Source of the DNA: Myxococcota bacterium | GTDB taxonomy: Bacteria > Myxococcota_A > Bradymonadia > UBA7976 > UBA1532 | Length of the DNA: 64,000 bases | NCBI GenBank assembly: GCA_963169045.1 | Contig: CAUJDF010000042.1 | Span: 62,001 to 126,000 of the forward strand | Direction of reading: 5' to 3' | In this document: one piece after another, positions 29,401 to 38,900 of the stretch | How positions within the stretch are numbered: the first letter of the stretch is position 1 | How the letters are laid out: each line of letters opens with the position of its first letter | Notes under the pieces: generated by a model | Told to the model about the DNA's origin: nothing | Database searches by the model: none | The model's input: the letters and a program-made list of their open reading frames with translations, nothing else | Program-made: the position numbers and the translations under genes

Positions 29401-32300
29401 CCGAGCGGGTCGAGCGTCCCCACCACGTTGCCGTGCCCGTCGTAGGCGTTGCGGACCGTCTCGATGACATGCGCCCCGCCGACCTTCTGCGTGACGCGCG
29501 TGACGCGCCCGTGCGTCAGGCGTCCGAGCGGCAGCCCCACGAACGCCTCGCCGTCGTAGTACGTCAGCGTCTCGCTCGCCTGGCCGCCGGGGCGCCCGTA
29601 GGTGCGCACGCGCGAGGGCGCATGCAGGATCCAGCGGTCCGCCGGCGGCACGAATTCGGTCTCGGTGTACAGCTCGTCACCCGTGCACTGCGGCCCGCAA
29701 GGCTGGCCGAAGACGTCGGCGTCGCGGTCGCAGACCGCGCAGGCGCCGACGACGCCGTGGTTCACCTGCCGGATGACGTTGCCGTAGCCGTCGTGGTCCA
29801 TCTCGGTGCGCGTGCGCACCCACTCGCGCTCGGGCGCGCCTTCCTGGAGGGACGCCTCGGACACGGTCGCGCACAGGTGCCGCACCGGACGCTCGAGGTT
29901 CGCGGGCACACCGGCCACGGGACAGTCGGCGTAGGTGGTGGTCGACTCGGTGAGCGGCCGCCCGGCGCTCGCCTGCGTCTGGCGCAGCAGCAAGCCGTGG
30001 CGGTACGGATCGCCGGCGCCGACGTCGTACGCCATCGTCGCCTCGCCCGACTCGTGGCTGTCGTCGCCGATGTCGGTGCGCTCCACGCGCGCGTACCCGC
30101 GGAAGCTGCGCTCCCGTCCGTCGTAGAAGCCGTCGTGGTAGCGGTACTCATCGACCTCGTGCACGTCCGACAGGCGGTCGTACGTGTCGATGCTCTCGAC
30201 GACCACCATCGGGTGCGGCAGCGGGTGCGCCCAGGTCCCGTCGTCGAGCGCCAGCTGCTGCACCGACGTCGCATAGGACACGTCCGTCACCATGCCGAGC
30301 CCGTTCTCGATGCGGCTGAGCAGGTTCGGCCGGATCGGGAACAGATCGAGGTACTGCACGTGCCCCTGGCGGTCGATCCACACCACATCGTGCGAGCCGT
30401 TCGCGTTCATGTCGGCGAACAGCACGCTGACCTCGGCGTCGCGCCGCGGGATGTCGCCCTCGACGTCGGCGCTCGTCAGCCGCTGCACGGCGAAGAAGCT
30501 CGTGCCGTTGCGGTTGATCGCGTAGCGCACCTCGGCGCCGCTGACGATGACGAGATCGGCGAGGCCGTCGCCGTTGAGGTCCTCGAGCGAGCTGAGCGGC
30601 AGCTCGGCGGCGTTCACCGGCGCGCCCTCGATGACCGTCCAGTCGGACCAGCGCCCGAAGCCGAAGTTGAGCCGGTAGCGGACGACGCCCTCCTGCACGC
30701 GCACCGGGTCGAGCAGGCCGTCGCCGTTCATGTCCGCGAACTGCAGGTCGTCTTCGGAGACGCCGAGGCCGATGGCGGCGACGTCGGGATCGGCGGCGAA
30801 GCTGCCGCCGCCGACGTTGCGATAGATGGAGGTGCGCTCGCGCGTGCTGCGCAGCACGTCGATGCGCCGGTCGTGGTCGTAGTCGAGGAAGCGGATGGTG
30901 CCGAGCTCGGTCTGGCCGACCTCGAAGTCGGCCTCGAAGTCGGGCAGCGCCGCCACGTCGGACAGCGCGCCTTCGCGCGCCCAGTCGCCGAGGCCCTCGT
31001 TGTAGAGCACGCCCGCGGTGCGTGTGTTGACGAGGTCGCTGAAGCCGTCGCCATTGACGTCGAGCGGCTGCACGTAGCCTGTGCCGAGCAGGTAGCCCGC
31101 CGTGTCGAGGTTGCTCTCGAGCGCCTGCTCGGCGAAGGCGCTCGTGCCATCGACGGATGGCACGTTGAGGAAGAAGCGGTGCGGCCCGTCGAGCGGCGTG
31201 TTGAGCAGGTCGGGCAGCCCGTCGCCGTTGATGTCGACGAACGTCGAGCGGCCGGCGCCGAGGTCGACGCCGGTGAAGCCCATGTCGACGACGTACGGGC
31301 CCTGGCACTGCGCGTCGCCGCACACGCCGCCGAGCGCGCGCGAGTACGTGAAACGGTGGACGGCGGGGTAGACGCCGCCCGCGTGTCCCAGCGTCTCGAT
31401 CTGACGCAGCCGCGTGAAGCCGCCCGCGTCGGCGTACGTGTCGTAGGTCAGCCGGTAGCGGCGGATGCGCTCCTCGCGCGAGAACACCGAGATCTCGGCG
31501 AGCCGCCGGGTGAGGCGCAGGTCGAAGCCGCCGCGCGCGTCGGAGAGCTGCGAGGCGCCCGTCGCGTCGCGCTGCGGCTCGTAGCGGAAGGTCACGCTGT
31601 AGGTCGGCGCGTCGGGCGTCGCGAACACATACCCGATGTGTTGCAGGAGCGGGACGTTGCCATCCTTCTCGTAGGTGTAGACCATCGCGTGGCCGAACGG
31701 GTCGACCTTCTCGACGAGGTGGTACTGGAACACACCGCCGCGCTCGGGATCGGCGCTGCGCGCCTCGGGGACGAGCGTGCCGTCGGCGCGCGCGCCGAAG
31801 AAGCCGACGGTGCCGTCGGGGTACTCGGCACGCCAGTGACCGCCGGGGCCGCGGTCCGTCCATGTGTAGCGCACGAAGCTGCGCTCGAAGCGCGCGCGGT
31901 ACACGCCGCCCCCGACGTGCACCAGCTGCTCGCCGTCGGCGATGAGCTCGTCGTCGGCGTCGTAGCGCGGCAGGCCGCGCAGCGTGTGGCGCTCGATGCG
32001 CGGCACGCTCATCGTCCAGCCGATGCCGAGCGGACCGCTGCCCGCCCCCGAGTCGTAGGTCAGCGCGAGGGTCGGCGTGACGCCGGGGAAGCCCTGCGGC
32101 ACCTCGACCGGCGCGCTCCACGACATCGTGCCCATGTTGGCGTTGATGCCGACGTCCCGGCCGACGCCGTCGAGCGAGCCGGGGCCATCGGGCAGGCTCA
32201 CCCGGTCGTCGCTCACGCCGGTCTGCGCCGCGGCGCCCGACGCCGCGAGGAGGAAGAGCAGCGTCGCCCCGAACCTCACCCCGTACATTGTCTTGACCAT
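26418..32300 (-). CDS. SpvB / FG-GAP / TcdB-mid / RHS giant protein (Tc toxin BC-like)
   Basis: This 1960-aa protein has a signal peptide (GVRFGATLLFLLAASGAAAQ). Domains in order: an SpvB-like N-terminus (VSLPDGPGSLDGVGRDVGIN, LTYDSGAGSGPLGIGWTMSV) to about 330; FG-GAP/VCBS-like repeats (VDINGDGLPDLLN, DVNGDGFSDLVN, ADMNGDGLLDPV) at about 350-650; a TcdB-middle-like part (LLSRIENGLGMVTDVSYATS, FYDGRERSFRGYARVERTD) at about 660-800; RHS/YD repeats to about 1700; and an RHS core (RFRYLDPALGRWISPDP, ending IDPLGL near 1771). A 189-aa Ala/Pro/Gln-rich tip with no known toxin fold follows. This is the layout of a fused TcB-TcC. It is the last gene of the operon, 7 bp after the preceding stop. Confidence 0.88.
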   Translation of the reverse strand: MVKTMYGVRFGATLLFLLAASGAAAQTGVSDDRVSLPDGPGSLDGVGRDVGINANMGTMSWSAPVEVPQGFPGVTPTLALTYDSGAGSGPLGIGWTMSVPRIERHTLRGLPRYDADDELIADGEQLVHVGGGVYRARFERSFVRYTWTDRGPGGHWRAEYPDGTVGFFGARADGTLVPEARSADPERGGVFQYHLVEKVDPFGHAMVYTYEKDGNVPLLQHIGYVFATPDAPTYSVTFRYEPQRDATGASQLSDARGGFDLRLTRRLAEISVFSREERIRRYRLTYDTYADAGGFTRLRQIETLGHAGGVYPAVHRFTYSRALGGVCGDAQCQGPYVVDMGFTGVDLGAGRSTFVDINGDGLPDLLNTPLDGPHRFFLNVPSVDGTSAFAEQALESNLDTAGYLLGTGYVQPLDVNGDGFSDLVNTRTAGVLYNEGLGDWAREGALSDVAALPDFEADFEVGQTELGTIRFLDYDHDRRIDVLRSTRERTSIYRNVGGGSFAADPDVAAIGLGVSEDDLQFADMNGDGLLDPVRVQEGVVRYRLNFGFGRWSDWTVIEGAPVNAAELPLSSLEDLNGDGLADLVIVSGAEVRYAINRNGTSFFAVQRLTSADVEGDIPRRDAEVSVLFADMNANGSHDVVWIDRQGHVQYLDLFPIRPNLLSRIENGLGMVTDVSYATSVQQLALDDGTWAHPLPHPMVVVESIDTYDRLSDVHEVDEYRYHDGFYDGRERSFRGYARVERTDIGDDSHESGEATMAYDVGAGDPYRHGLLLRQTQASAGRPLTESTTTYADCPVAGVPANLERPVRHLCATVSEASLQEGAPEREWVRTRTEMDHDGYGNVIRQVNHGVVGACAVCDRDADVFGQPCGPQCTGDELYTETEFVPPADRWILHAPSRVRTYGRPGGQASETLTYYDGEAFVGLPLGRLTHGRVTRVTQKVGGAHVIETVRNAYDGHGNVVGTLDPLGAPGSAGHRRTYAYDADGLRVVTTDVHVGPHALRREARYEPLFDHVEESTAWMRVEGGRVLSSRRSSFFGYDEFGRLTRLVRPGDDTPQNPTEEYRYELGEPVSRIVMRKRSRAGAPYDLEATRCLDGRGRAIQTRTRLAQGRWQVSGYTVYDARSAPVEVFQPYVAASGECEDMAPDVPSRRFTYDATNRPLMTTEPDGAVTRTAYGPLTTLAYDEEDTDPASAHRDTPTVTRVDGLGRVVFTGRTLVAGQPPLGLTVTYDSLGRLRGYVDAAGHEKVQAYDLAGRLLTVDDPNAGTTTYTWDDAGNLVEEVDGRGAVVARAYDGANRPIARLDPADEATRATWTYDADPECPTEICSNAEGLLATERYAGGGRRLGYDARGRVVFEDRAFGDLRLATRHTWDNANRLVSTTYPDGRTLERRYDDASRLVGIPGVLEALTYDDRGLMATRRDADGTDSTWAYDERMRLASQHTTLPGALEVQGFTYTRDRAGHLTRIADAGHAHGPGGATDVTLDAWYRPTRVAQAEGATEFAYDAIDNVTRRGGVDLDYAVNAVTAAGDLTIRYDDGGYLAERGDVAFTWDFLGRLVAAGSARFAYGAGVERTEKHEDGGLTQYVSPEFEVRDGIAALYVRAPQRVARYESAALATTVLPDVVPNERIDAADARAAEDEALADRLLWSSVRRQLLETGPELVHFHHDHLGSLTAATADGEVVGQRAFGPTGDVRPGAFGDVDTYGFTGQEHDASTGLVHFRFRYLDPALGRWISPDPAFLRAVPAGLSRHGEASTAYAYVANAFFDAIDPLGLMNNNAAPAPAARPSAAPAPAAQGGAPAAQGGAPSRERSTANTSRPAAPQVMATTRQMKKEAQTAMADKAAQSKVVAAVPQIGASKTNATVAMKAVDAGFAIAASENRRAISAAPAGSAERAHLVSVGQAMEAQHAAFWASNMRADGQRDMTQSLPHVDATTPAQPAQAASPASPPAQVGQSPAYVHSTL

Positions 32301-32307
32301 CACGGAT

Positions 32308-33282
32308 TCACCAGCTCAGGCAGGTCATGTCACAACGCACGCTGGCATCGGCCTCGGCGTTGATCGCGAGATTCCAGTTGGCGCCCTGAAGGCGCACGTA
32401 GCACGTGGCGACATCAGACACGTCGCCGCCGTCGCGGGTCGACACATAAGAGAGGAAGCAGACGCGGTTGGCGTAGGGCCTGGTGCAGGGTTCGAAGAAG
32501 TCGTCCTCGACCCAGTTCGCATGACCACACACGTCGCGCTCGACGTTGAACACGTTCAACAGGCGCGGCGTGCCGGGGTTCGCGCCGATGGCGAACTGCC
32601 GGGCGATCACGGCGCCGCTCACGGTGGCGCCCTCGTTCACCGTCAGCAGCCGGGTCGTCGTGCGATCGCGGACGGTCGTGTTGCCGTTGAGCGTCGTACT
32701 GCCGTTGACGGTCGCGTTGCCGTCGACCGTCGCGGCGCCGCCGAACGTCGACGGCCCCTCGACCGTCAGCCCCGTCCCGGCGACGGTCGCGCCCCCGCCG
32801 AGGTGGGTCGCCCCCTGCACGTCGAGCGTCTGCAGGCGCAGGTCGGTGGCGTTCGCCGACCAGACCGCCTGCGGCGCCGGCGAGACCTGCTGCCGGCCGG
32901 CGAGCGTCGTCCACGCGCCCGGCGCACCGCAGTCGCCGTCGACCACGCGGACCGACAGCTCGAGCCAGTATTGCCGGTTCATGGCCAGCAGCGGCGCCAC
33001 GGGCTGCGGCACGGCGTTCGGCCCGCGCGCGTCGCCGAGGCGGACGGTGAACGCCCCCTGATGGACCTGCACCGCCGGATGGCATTCCTCCCACGGCTGT
33101 CCTTCGGCCTGCGCGCCCTGCGGGACGTCGTACAGGCGAAAGCGGAGCTGGACGGCACCGTCGTAGGGCTGGCCGTCGCTGTCGAGGTAGCCGCTGTAAG
33201 GGATGACCTGCCGCAGCGGCTCGGCCGCCGCGAGGTTCGTGCCACAGACAGTCACGGCCGCGAGGTGCGCAAGGCGCTTCAT
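32308..33282 (-). CDS. Tail-fibre-head-like secreted protein, paralogue 3
   Basis: This 324-aa protein has a signal peptide followed by EPLRQVIPYSGYLDSDGQPY, FRLYD, WEECHPAVQVHQGAFTVRLG and YWLELSVRV. This is the beta-sandwich-like leader found on many proteins with tail-fibre or trimeric-adhesin heads. A short beta-helix-like repeat follows (VDGNATVNGSTTLNGNTTV, about 185-215). It ends with CDMTCLSW. Two paralogues lie upstream in the operon. GGAGG precedes the ATG by 4 bp. It is probably secreted and possibly a fibre or accessory of the RHS protein. Confidence 0.78.
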   Translation of the reverse strand: MKRLAHLAAVTVCGTNLAAAEPLRQVIPYSGYLDSDGQPYDGAVQLRFRLYDVPQGAQAEGQPWEECHPAVQVHQGAFTVRLGDARGPNAVPQPVAPLLAMNRQYWLELSVRVVDGDCGAPGAWTTLAGRQQVSPAPQAVWSANATDLRLQTLDVQGATHLGGGATVAGTGLTVEGPSTFGGAATVDGNATVNGSTTLNGNTTVRDRTTTRLLTVNEGATVSGAVIARQFAIGANPGTPRLLNVFNVERDVCGHANWVEDDFFEPCTRPYANRVCFLSYVSTRDGGDVSDVATCYVRLQGANWNLAINAEADASVRCDMTCLSW

Positions 33283-33300
33283 GAGACCTCCCACCGCGCA

Positions 33301-33858
33301 TCAGGGCGCGAGCTGCACACTGGCGCCCGCGATCTCGGCGCCGGCGGCGTCGAAGCAGGTCGACCGGACGACCTCGACCGGGCCGCTCGAAGCGACGCCG
33401 ACGGCGCCGTCGGGGATCGCGGCGTCACCCCGTGTGAAGAAGGCGATCGCGCGCCGGTCGCCGCGCGCCATGTCCCGCCCGCGGATGCCCGGGCCGTAGC
33501 TCACGTGGGTGACATCGCCGCGGAGGACCACCTCGCACGCCCGCGCCGCGGCGGGGACCCGCAGGCCGGGTCCGCCGGGCATCGCGCCACCCGAGCCGCC
33601 CTGCCCACCGGCGCCGCCCATCCCACCGGCGCCGCCGCCGGCGCCGCCCTGTCCGCCGGCGCCGCCCATCCCACCGGCGCCGCCGCCGGCGCCGCCCTGC
33701 CCGCCGGCACCTGCCATGCCGCCGGCGCCGCCTTGTCCGCCGGCGCCGCCTTGTCCGCCAGCGCCGCCTTGTCCGCCAGCGCCAGCGCCCCCGGAGCCGC
33801 CATCGTCACAGGCCGCGAGCGCCAGACAGGCGACCGCGGCGACCATCCACCGTCCCAT
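33301..33858 (-). CDS. Small lipoprotein with Gly-Gly-X linker
   Basis: This 185-aa protein has a lipoprotein signal (MVAAVACLALAACDDGG). A collagen-like but non-helical Gly-rich linker follows (repeats of GGQGGAG and GGMGGAG, about residues 20-95). The C-terminal domain of about 90 residues contains ACEVVLRGDVTHVSYGPGIR and VEVVRSTCFDAAG. No family was recognised. It sits between two tail-fibre-head paralogues, 5 bp after one stop and 18 bp before the next start. The same linker type occurs in the lipoprotein at 46112-47980. Confidence 0.72.
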   Translation of the reverse strand: MGRWMVAAVACLALAACDDGGSGGAGAGGQGGAGGQGGAGGQGGAGGMAGAGGQGGAGGGAGGMGGAGGQGGAGGGAGGMGGAGGQGGSGGAMPGGPGLRVPAAARACEVVLRGDVTHVSYGPGIRGRDMARGDRRAIAFFTRGDAAIPDGAVGVASSGPVEVVRSTCFDAAGAEIAGASVQLAP

Positions 33859-33863
33859 CGTGC

Positions 33864-34961
33864 TCACCACGCCAGGCACCGCGCCTGGCAATACGTCGTG
33901 TAGGAGGAGCTCAGGTTGATCGCGAGCGCGACCCAGCGGCCGTTCTCCTGCATCACCTGGCAGACGGCAACCTCATCGTCACCGTCGAGGTCGCGCGCTC
34001 CGGCGCGGGCCACGAAGCAGATGCGCGTCCCGTCGGCGGCGCCGAGGTCCTGACGCGGGTGGCCCGGGCCATGCCCCACATCGAACAACGGGTGCTCCTC
34101 GATGATGAACAGGCCCCGCGCCTTGTTGCGCACGTTCGGGTCCAGGAACTCGATCGTGCCCGTCCGGACGGCGTTGTTCTGGACCACGTGACTGTGCACC
34201 CAGCCGTGCACGGTCAGGTCGGTCCGCGGCACGGCGCCGCCCATGATCACCTGCCCGCCGAAGTGATTCAGATGCAGGTTCGAGGGCGCGCCGTTGTGCT
34301 CCGACTGGAACGAGCCGCCGTCTCCCAGCGTCCGCAGCTCCCCCGGAAAGCCGACGCGAAGCGGCCAGACGTAGCCGAACGGCTCCCCAGCGGCCGGGGC
34401 GTTGCCGCGGGCGATGCGCAGGTTGCCGCGGGTGACCACGTCGCCTTCGACGTCGAGGCCGCCCCCGAGCCGGGTCTCGCCATCGACCGTGAGGTCGCCC
34501 GACACGCCGAGGTCGGTGGCCTTCGCCGCCCACACCGACTGCGGCGCCGGCGCGATCTGTTGCCGCCCCGAGAGCGTCGTCCAGTCTTCGGCCGCGGCGT
34601 CGCACGGCCCCTCGGCGACGCGCACCGACAGCTCGAGCCAGAACTGCACACCGCTCGCCAGCAGCGGCCCGATCGGCGCCGCGACGGCGCCTTCGCCGGC
34701 GGGCTGACCCAGGCGCACCGCGAACGAGCCGCCGTGCGCCCGCACCGCGGGATGGCATTCCTCCCACACCGCGGCGCCCTCGCCGGCGGTGTCGTACACG
34801 CGGAAGCGCATCTGCGCCGCGCCCGTGTAGGGCTCGCCGTCGAGGTCGAGGTCGCCGCTGTAGGGCACCACCTGCCGCACCGGCTCGGCGCGGCCGGCCG
34901 AGGTCACCGACGTGAGCGCGATCGCCGCCAGCAGCGCGGGCGGCGAGGCGCGGCCTACCAT
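33864..34961 (-). CDS. Tail-fibre-head-like secreted protein, paralogue 2
   Basis: This 365-aa protein has a signal peptide (PPALLAAIALTSVTSAGRA), then EPVRQVVPYSGDLDLDGEPY, WEECHPAVRAHGGSFAVRLG and WTTLSGRQQIAPAPQSVWAA. The middle is unique to this copy (NLHLNHFGGQVIMGGAVPR, a pattern of fibre-head strands). The protein ends CQARCLAW. Its ATG overlaps the previous gene's TAG (ATGGTAG), so translation is coupled. The N-terminal 150 residues are very close to paralogue 1, while the centre diverges. Confidence 0.78.
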   Translation of the reverse strand: MVGRASPPALLAAIALTSVTSAGRAEPVRQVVPYSGDLDLDGEPYTGAAQMRFRVYDTAGEGAAVWEECHPAVRAHGGSFAVRLGQPAGEGAVAAPIGPLLASGVQFWLELSVRVAEGPCDAAAEDWTTLSGRQQIAPAPQSVWAAKATDLGVSGDLTVDGETRLGGGLDVEGDVVTRGNLRIARGNAPAAGEPFGYVWPLRVGFPGELRTLGDGGSFQSEHNGAPSNLHLNHFGGQVIMGGAVPRTDLTVHGWVHSHVVQNNAVRTGTIEFLDPNVRNKARGLFIIEEHPLFDVGHGPGHPRQDLGAADGTRICFVARAGARDLDGDDEVAVCQVMQENGRWVALAINLSSSYTTYCQARCLAW

Positions 34962-35992
34962 GTGATGCACCTCGCTTCGCAATCCATGTACTTGTAACCG
35001 TTGCCGTTCATCACGGAGACCACGCGCCACTGGTTGTCGGCGCCGAGGTACACCTTGCAGACGGTCGTGCCGGCGAGGCCGTCGTTGCCGCGCCGGAAAG
35101 AGTGGTTGCGGGTGAGGAAGCAAGCGCTCCGTCCGCCGGCGACGTTGAGGAGGCGGCCCTGCTCGCCGCAGTTGCCATTGCACTCCGCGGCGATGTTGAC
35201 CGGAGCGCTCAACCCGATGGGGAGGCCGCTGCCGACGGCGAGGGCGTCGGTGTGCGTCGTGCCGTGGACGCGCAGCTGGGTGCCACCTCCACCCCCCACG
35301 CTGACCGTCCCCCCGAAGTAATTGAGGTAGAGCTGGACGGGGCCGCCGTTGCGCTCGGCCTGCGCCATGTGTTCGTTGATGAGCAGCGTATCGCTGACGC
35401 CGAGGCGGCCGATGCGGAGCGGCCACGAGTACCCGAACGGCTCGCCCGCCTGGGGCGCGCCGGCGCGGTCGAGGCGTGTGGTGCCCCGGGTCGCCACGTT
35501 GCCTTCGACGTCGAGCGCCCCGCCGACCCGGGCGTTACTCCCCACGGCAAGCTCGCCGGCGACGGTGAAGTCCGTCGCCTTCGCCGCCCAGACCGACTGT
35601 GGCGCGGGTGAGATCTGCTGTCGTCCCGAGAGCGTGACCCAGTCTTCCGCCGCCGCCTCGCAGGCGCCCTCGGCGAGCCGCACCGAGAGCTCGAGCCAGT
35701 ACTGGGTGCCGCTCGCCAGCAGCGGACCGACCGGGGTCGCGACCGCGCCCTCACCGGCGGGCTGACCCAGACGCACTGCGAACGAGCCGCCGTGGGCCCG
35801 CACCGCGGGATGGCACTCCTCCCACACCGCGACGCCCTCGCGATCCACGTCGAACACACGGAAGCGCATCTGCGCCGTGCCGGTGTAGGGCTCCCCGTCG
35901 AAGTCGAGGTAGCCGCTGTAGGGCACCACCTGCCGCACGGGCTCGGCATGCGCGACGGACAACACAGTCAGCAGAGCGAGAAGGCGCCTCAT
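34955..35992 (-). CDS. Tail-fibre-head-like secreted protein, paralogue 1
   Basis: This 345-aa protein has a signal peptide (MRRLLALLTVLSVAHA), then EPVRQVVPYSGYLDFDGEPY and the same conserved leader as its two paralogues. The centre has fibre-like strands (VQLYLNYFGGTVSVGGGGG) and GNCGEQGRLLNVAGGRSACF. It ends CEARCITW. The start overlaps the upstream TGA in an ATGA junction. All three paralogues end in the pattern C-x3-C-x2-W, suggesting a conserved C-terminal fold or docking motif. Confidence 0.78.
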   Translation of the reverse strand: MRRLLALLTVLSVAHAEPVRQVVPYSGYLDFDGEPYTGTAQMRFRVFDVDREGVAVWEECHPAVRAHGGSFAVRLGQPAGEGAVATPVGPLLASGTQYWLELSVRLAEGACEAAAEDWVTLSGRQQISPAPQSVWAAKATDFTVAGELAVGSNARVGGALDVEGNVATRGTTRLDRAGAPQAGEPFGYSWPLRIGRLGVSDTLLINEHMAQAERNGGPVQLYLNYFGGTVSVGGGGGTQLRVHGTTHTDALAVGSGLPIGLSAPVNIAAECNGNCGEQGRLLNVAGGRSACFLTRNHSFRRGNDGLAGTTVCKVYLGADNQWRVVSVMNGNGYKYMDCEARCITW

Positions 35993-38900
35993 CGTAGACT
36001 CCATCGATCGCAGTTCACGTCGTCGCCGGCGCACTCGGAGATCTCCGGCGCGACGTCCCGGATGTCACCGCCGCGCACGCGCCACACGGGCCCCTCCGCC
36101 GGGTCCGACGACCAGACCGGCGAAGCGCCGTCCTCGGCGGGCGCGACCCGCGTCACGCCGCCGCACGCCCAGAAGCCGGAACGACCGCTCGGGGTCTCGG
36201 CGCCGGTCAGGCAGTAGCCATTCGGGCACCCGGCGCGCTCGACCGGGCCGCCGTAGGCCGGCTCGGCGCAGGGCACCTCGCAGCTCGAGCCGCCGAAGTG
36301 CTCGGTGCATCCGCACACGAGACGGCCGAAGTCGGCCGGGTTGCCGCGCCCGATGACGGCGCGCGGGTTCTCGACGTAGCCGGGGCACAACGTCCGCCAC
36401 GCCTCGACCTCGGCGGGCGTCGCGCCGGGCGCCCACTCATCGATGCAGCCGCGCTCGTAGCTGCCGAGCTCGTGGCCGATGGCGCCCGGGTCGAGGTGGC
36501 GCACCGCCACCCAGCCCGCGGCGCCCGCGCGGGGTGCCGGCCGCTCGCCGACGCCGCCCGGCTCGCAGGTGATGCGCGGGAAGCGCGGGTTGGCGACGTC
36601 GCCCGGCGCCGCGATCGAGGACGCCTCGCAGAGGCCGCCACCGCAGTCGCGCGCGCACTGCGGATCGCCGGGCGTGCAGGCCACGCGACAGAAGTTCCAC
36701 TGCAGCGCGCCGTTCGTCCCGTCGAAGAGCGTCGTCGGGTCGATCACCTGGGGTGCACGGCGCGGGTCGAGCTGCTCCTGGTCGTTGCGCACGCGGACGC
36801 ACTTGAACTGGCTGTGGTGGCTCATGCCGCGCCAGAGGTCGTCGGCGGGCGGCACCGGAACGCCTTCGGCGTTCAGCCCGTGCGGCACGACCTCGTCGTC
36901 GTCGACCTCGACACCGGCGGGCGGCGGCGGCGGCGTCGGGCACGTCCCGCGCGCGACGTCGCAGCTCCACTCGGCGAAGTCGAAGCCGACCGGGCTGAGC
37001 GGCGGCTCCGCGTTCGGACTCGCGTCCCACGCCGCGTCGCGGTTGCGCGTACAGTGGCGCCACCACTCGCCCTCACCCGCGGCGTAACGCAGCGGAAACT
37101 CTGGGGAAGTACGCGAACGCTCGCGAATGACGTAGCGCCCGAAACGCTCCCGGCAGCGGCCGCCGTCGCCGCAACGCCGCGACTCGCAGTCGAGGTCCTC
37201 GGCGCAGGGCGGGCCGTCGAAGCGGGGTGGATCGAACCAGCCGTCGTTCAGCTCGACGAAGTAGGCGAACTTCGTAAAGACGCGCAGCTCCTGGGCCGCG
37301 CCCGAGGGCGAGCGGTGGTGCTCGTTCACGTCGTCGACGTCGTTGCGGTCGAGGTCGGCGCCGGCGACGCACACGCGCGTGAGCGGGTTGATCTCGGCGG
37401 CGCGGAGGCGGCGGCCGAGGCCCGCGTCGGCGTAGCTCGGCGCGAGCGGCCGCTCCTGGTCGAGCGCCTCCTGGTCGTCGTCCGTGGCCGGCTCGAGCAG
37501 CAGGATCGGCGCGTACGGGTCGCACGGCCCTTCGGTCGCGGCGCGCGCCCCTTCGGCGCAGGAGAGCACCTCGAAGCGCTGCCCGACCTCGTTCTGCAGC
37601 ACGAACCGGTCGATCGAGCGGAAGTCGCAGCGGGCGTTGGCGGCGAGGCCGGCGTCGGGCAGGACGCCGTTGCCGGTGGGCGGCTCGACCGGGCGGATCG
37701 CCGCCAGGGCATCGAAGCGCACCCAGCCGTCGCGGTCGGCGTCGCACGGCTGCGCGCTCGGATCGGCCGCGTTGGGGAAGAAGAAGTCGGGCTCGGTCTC
37801 GCAGATGCACTGGTCGGAGCCGACGACGGTGTACGGCCACAGCGCGCCGGTCTCGCCGGTGCCGCCGCAGTCGAGGTTGCAGGCGATGCAACGGCGCGAG
37901 ACCTCGACGCCGTTCTGCCACGTGATGCGCATGGCCTGGCCGTCGGGGCAGGGCCGCGGCTCGCACACGGGCGGCAGGCCGTTCGGCTGCTCGACGCAGT
38001 GCTCCTCGGGCGTGCAGGTGTCGGGCAGGCAGGGCTGGATCGGGACGCAATCGCTGTCGGGATCGGACGGATCGGAGGGCACCTCGCCGTTCAGGCAGGG
38101 ACCGCAATGGGCCCCCATGCCACCGGCGCAGGCGCGCCCCAGGCCCTGGCAGCGCATCTCGTCGCACACGTCGGCGGCCGGCTGGCAGTCGCCGTCGCGG
38201 TCGACGTAGCCCGCGTCGCATGCCCCGCACCGGGCGCCGCCCTCGAGACAGACGCGGTGCTGGGTGGCGCACGCGTCACAGCCGGGGCCCTCGGCGACAC
38301 ACTCGCCGGCTCGCTCGACGAAGCCGCCCACGCAGCCGCCGCACGGCTCGCCGGCGGCGACGCAGACGCGGTTCCGGGCGGTGCAGTCGTCACAGCTCGG
38401 ACCGCCCTCGGGCACGCAGTCGGCGCCCTGCTCCACGAAGCCGCCGAGGCACTCGCCGCAGCGCGCGTCCTCGCCCGGCGCGCCGTCGCGGCAGGCACGG
38501 TGCTCGTCGTCGCAGGCCAGGTCGCCGCAGACGACCAGCGGCCGACAGGCCCGCAGGGCGCCGTCCTCGTCGGTGCGGCCGTCGACGCAGACGCCGCATG
38601 TCGCGCCGCCGGCGTCCGCGAGGCACGTACGCCCGAGATCCGCGCACGCCGTGGCGATGCTGCCCGGCGCGCCCGGATCGCAGTTGGCCGACACGTCGGC
38701 GTCGCAGCCGGCGCCGTTCCAGGCGAAGCCGGGCTCGCACATGGGCAGGCATTCGGCGTCCTGCCCCTCGCCGTCGGCGCAGAGCTGGCGCTCGACGCAT
38801 TGCACGTCGGCGCACGCCTTCGGCTCGCGGCAGCGGTCGTCGTCACCGTCGCAGACGAGGCCGTCGTCGCAGGGCGTGTCGTCGTCGCAGGCGCACCCGA

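Noticed and set aside
26430..32363. Antisense open frame of almost 2000 codons opposite the RHS gene
   Set aside because: High GC keeps antisense frames open. The minus-strand frame has SpvB/RHS motifs and the opposite one is Arg/Val/Ala/Asp low-complexity sequence with no domain.
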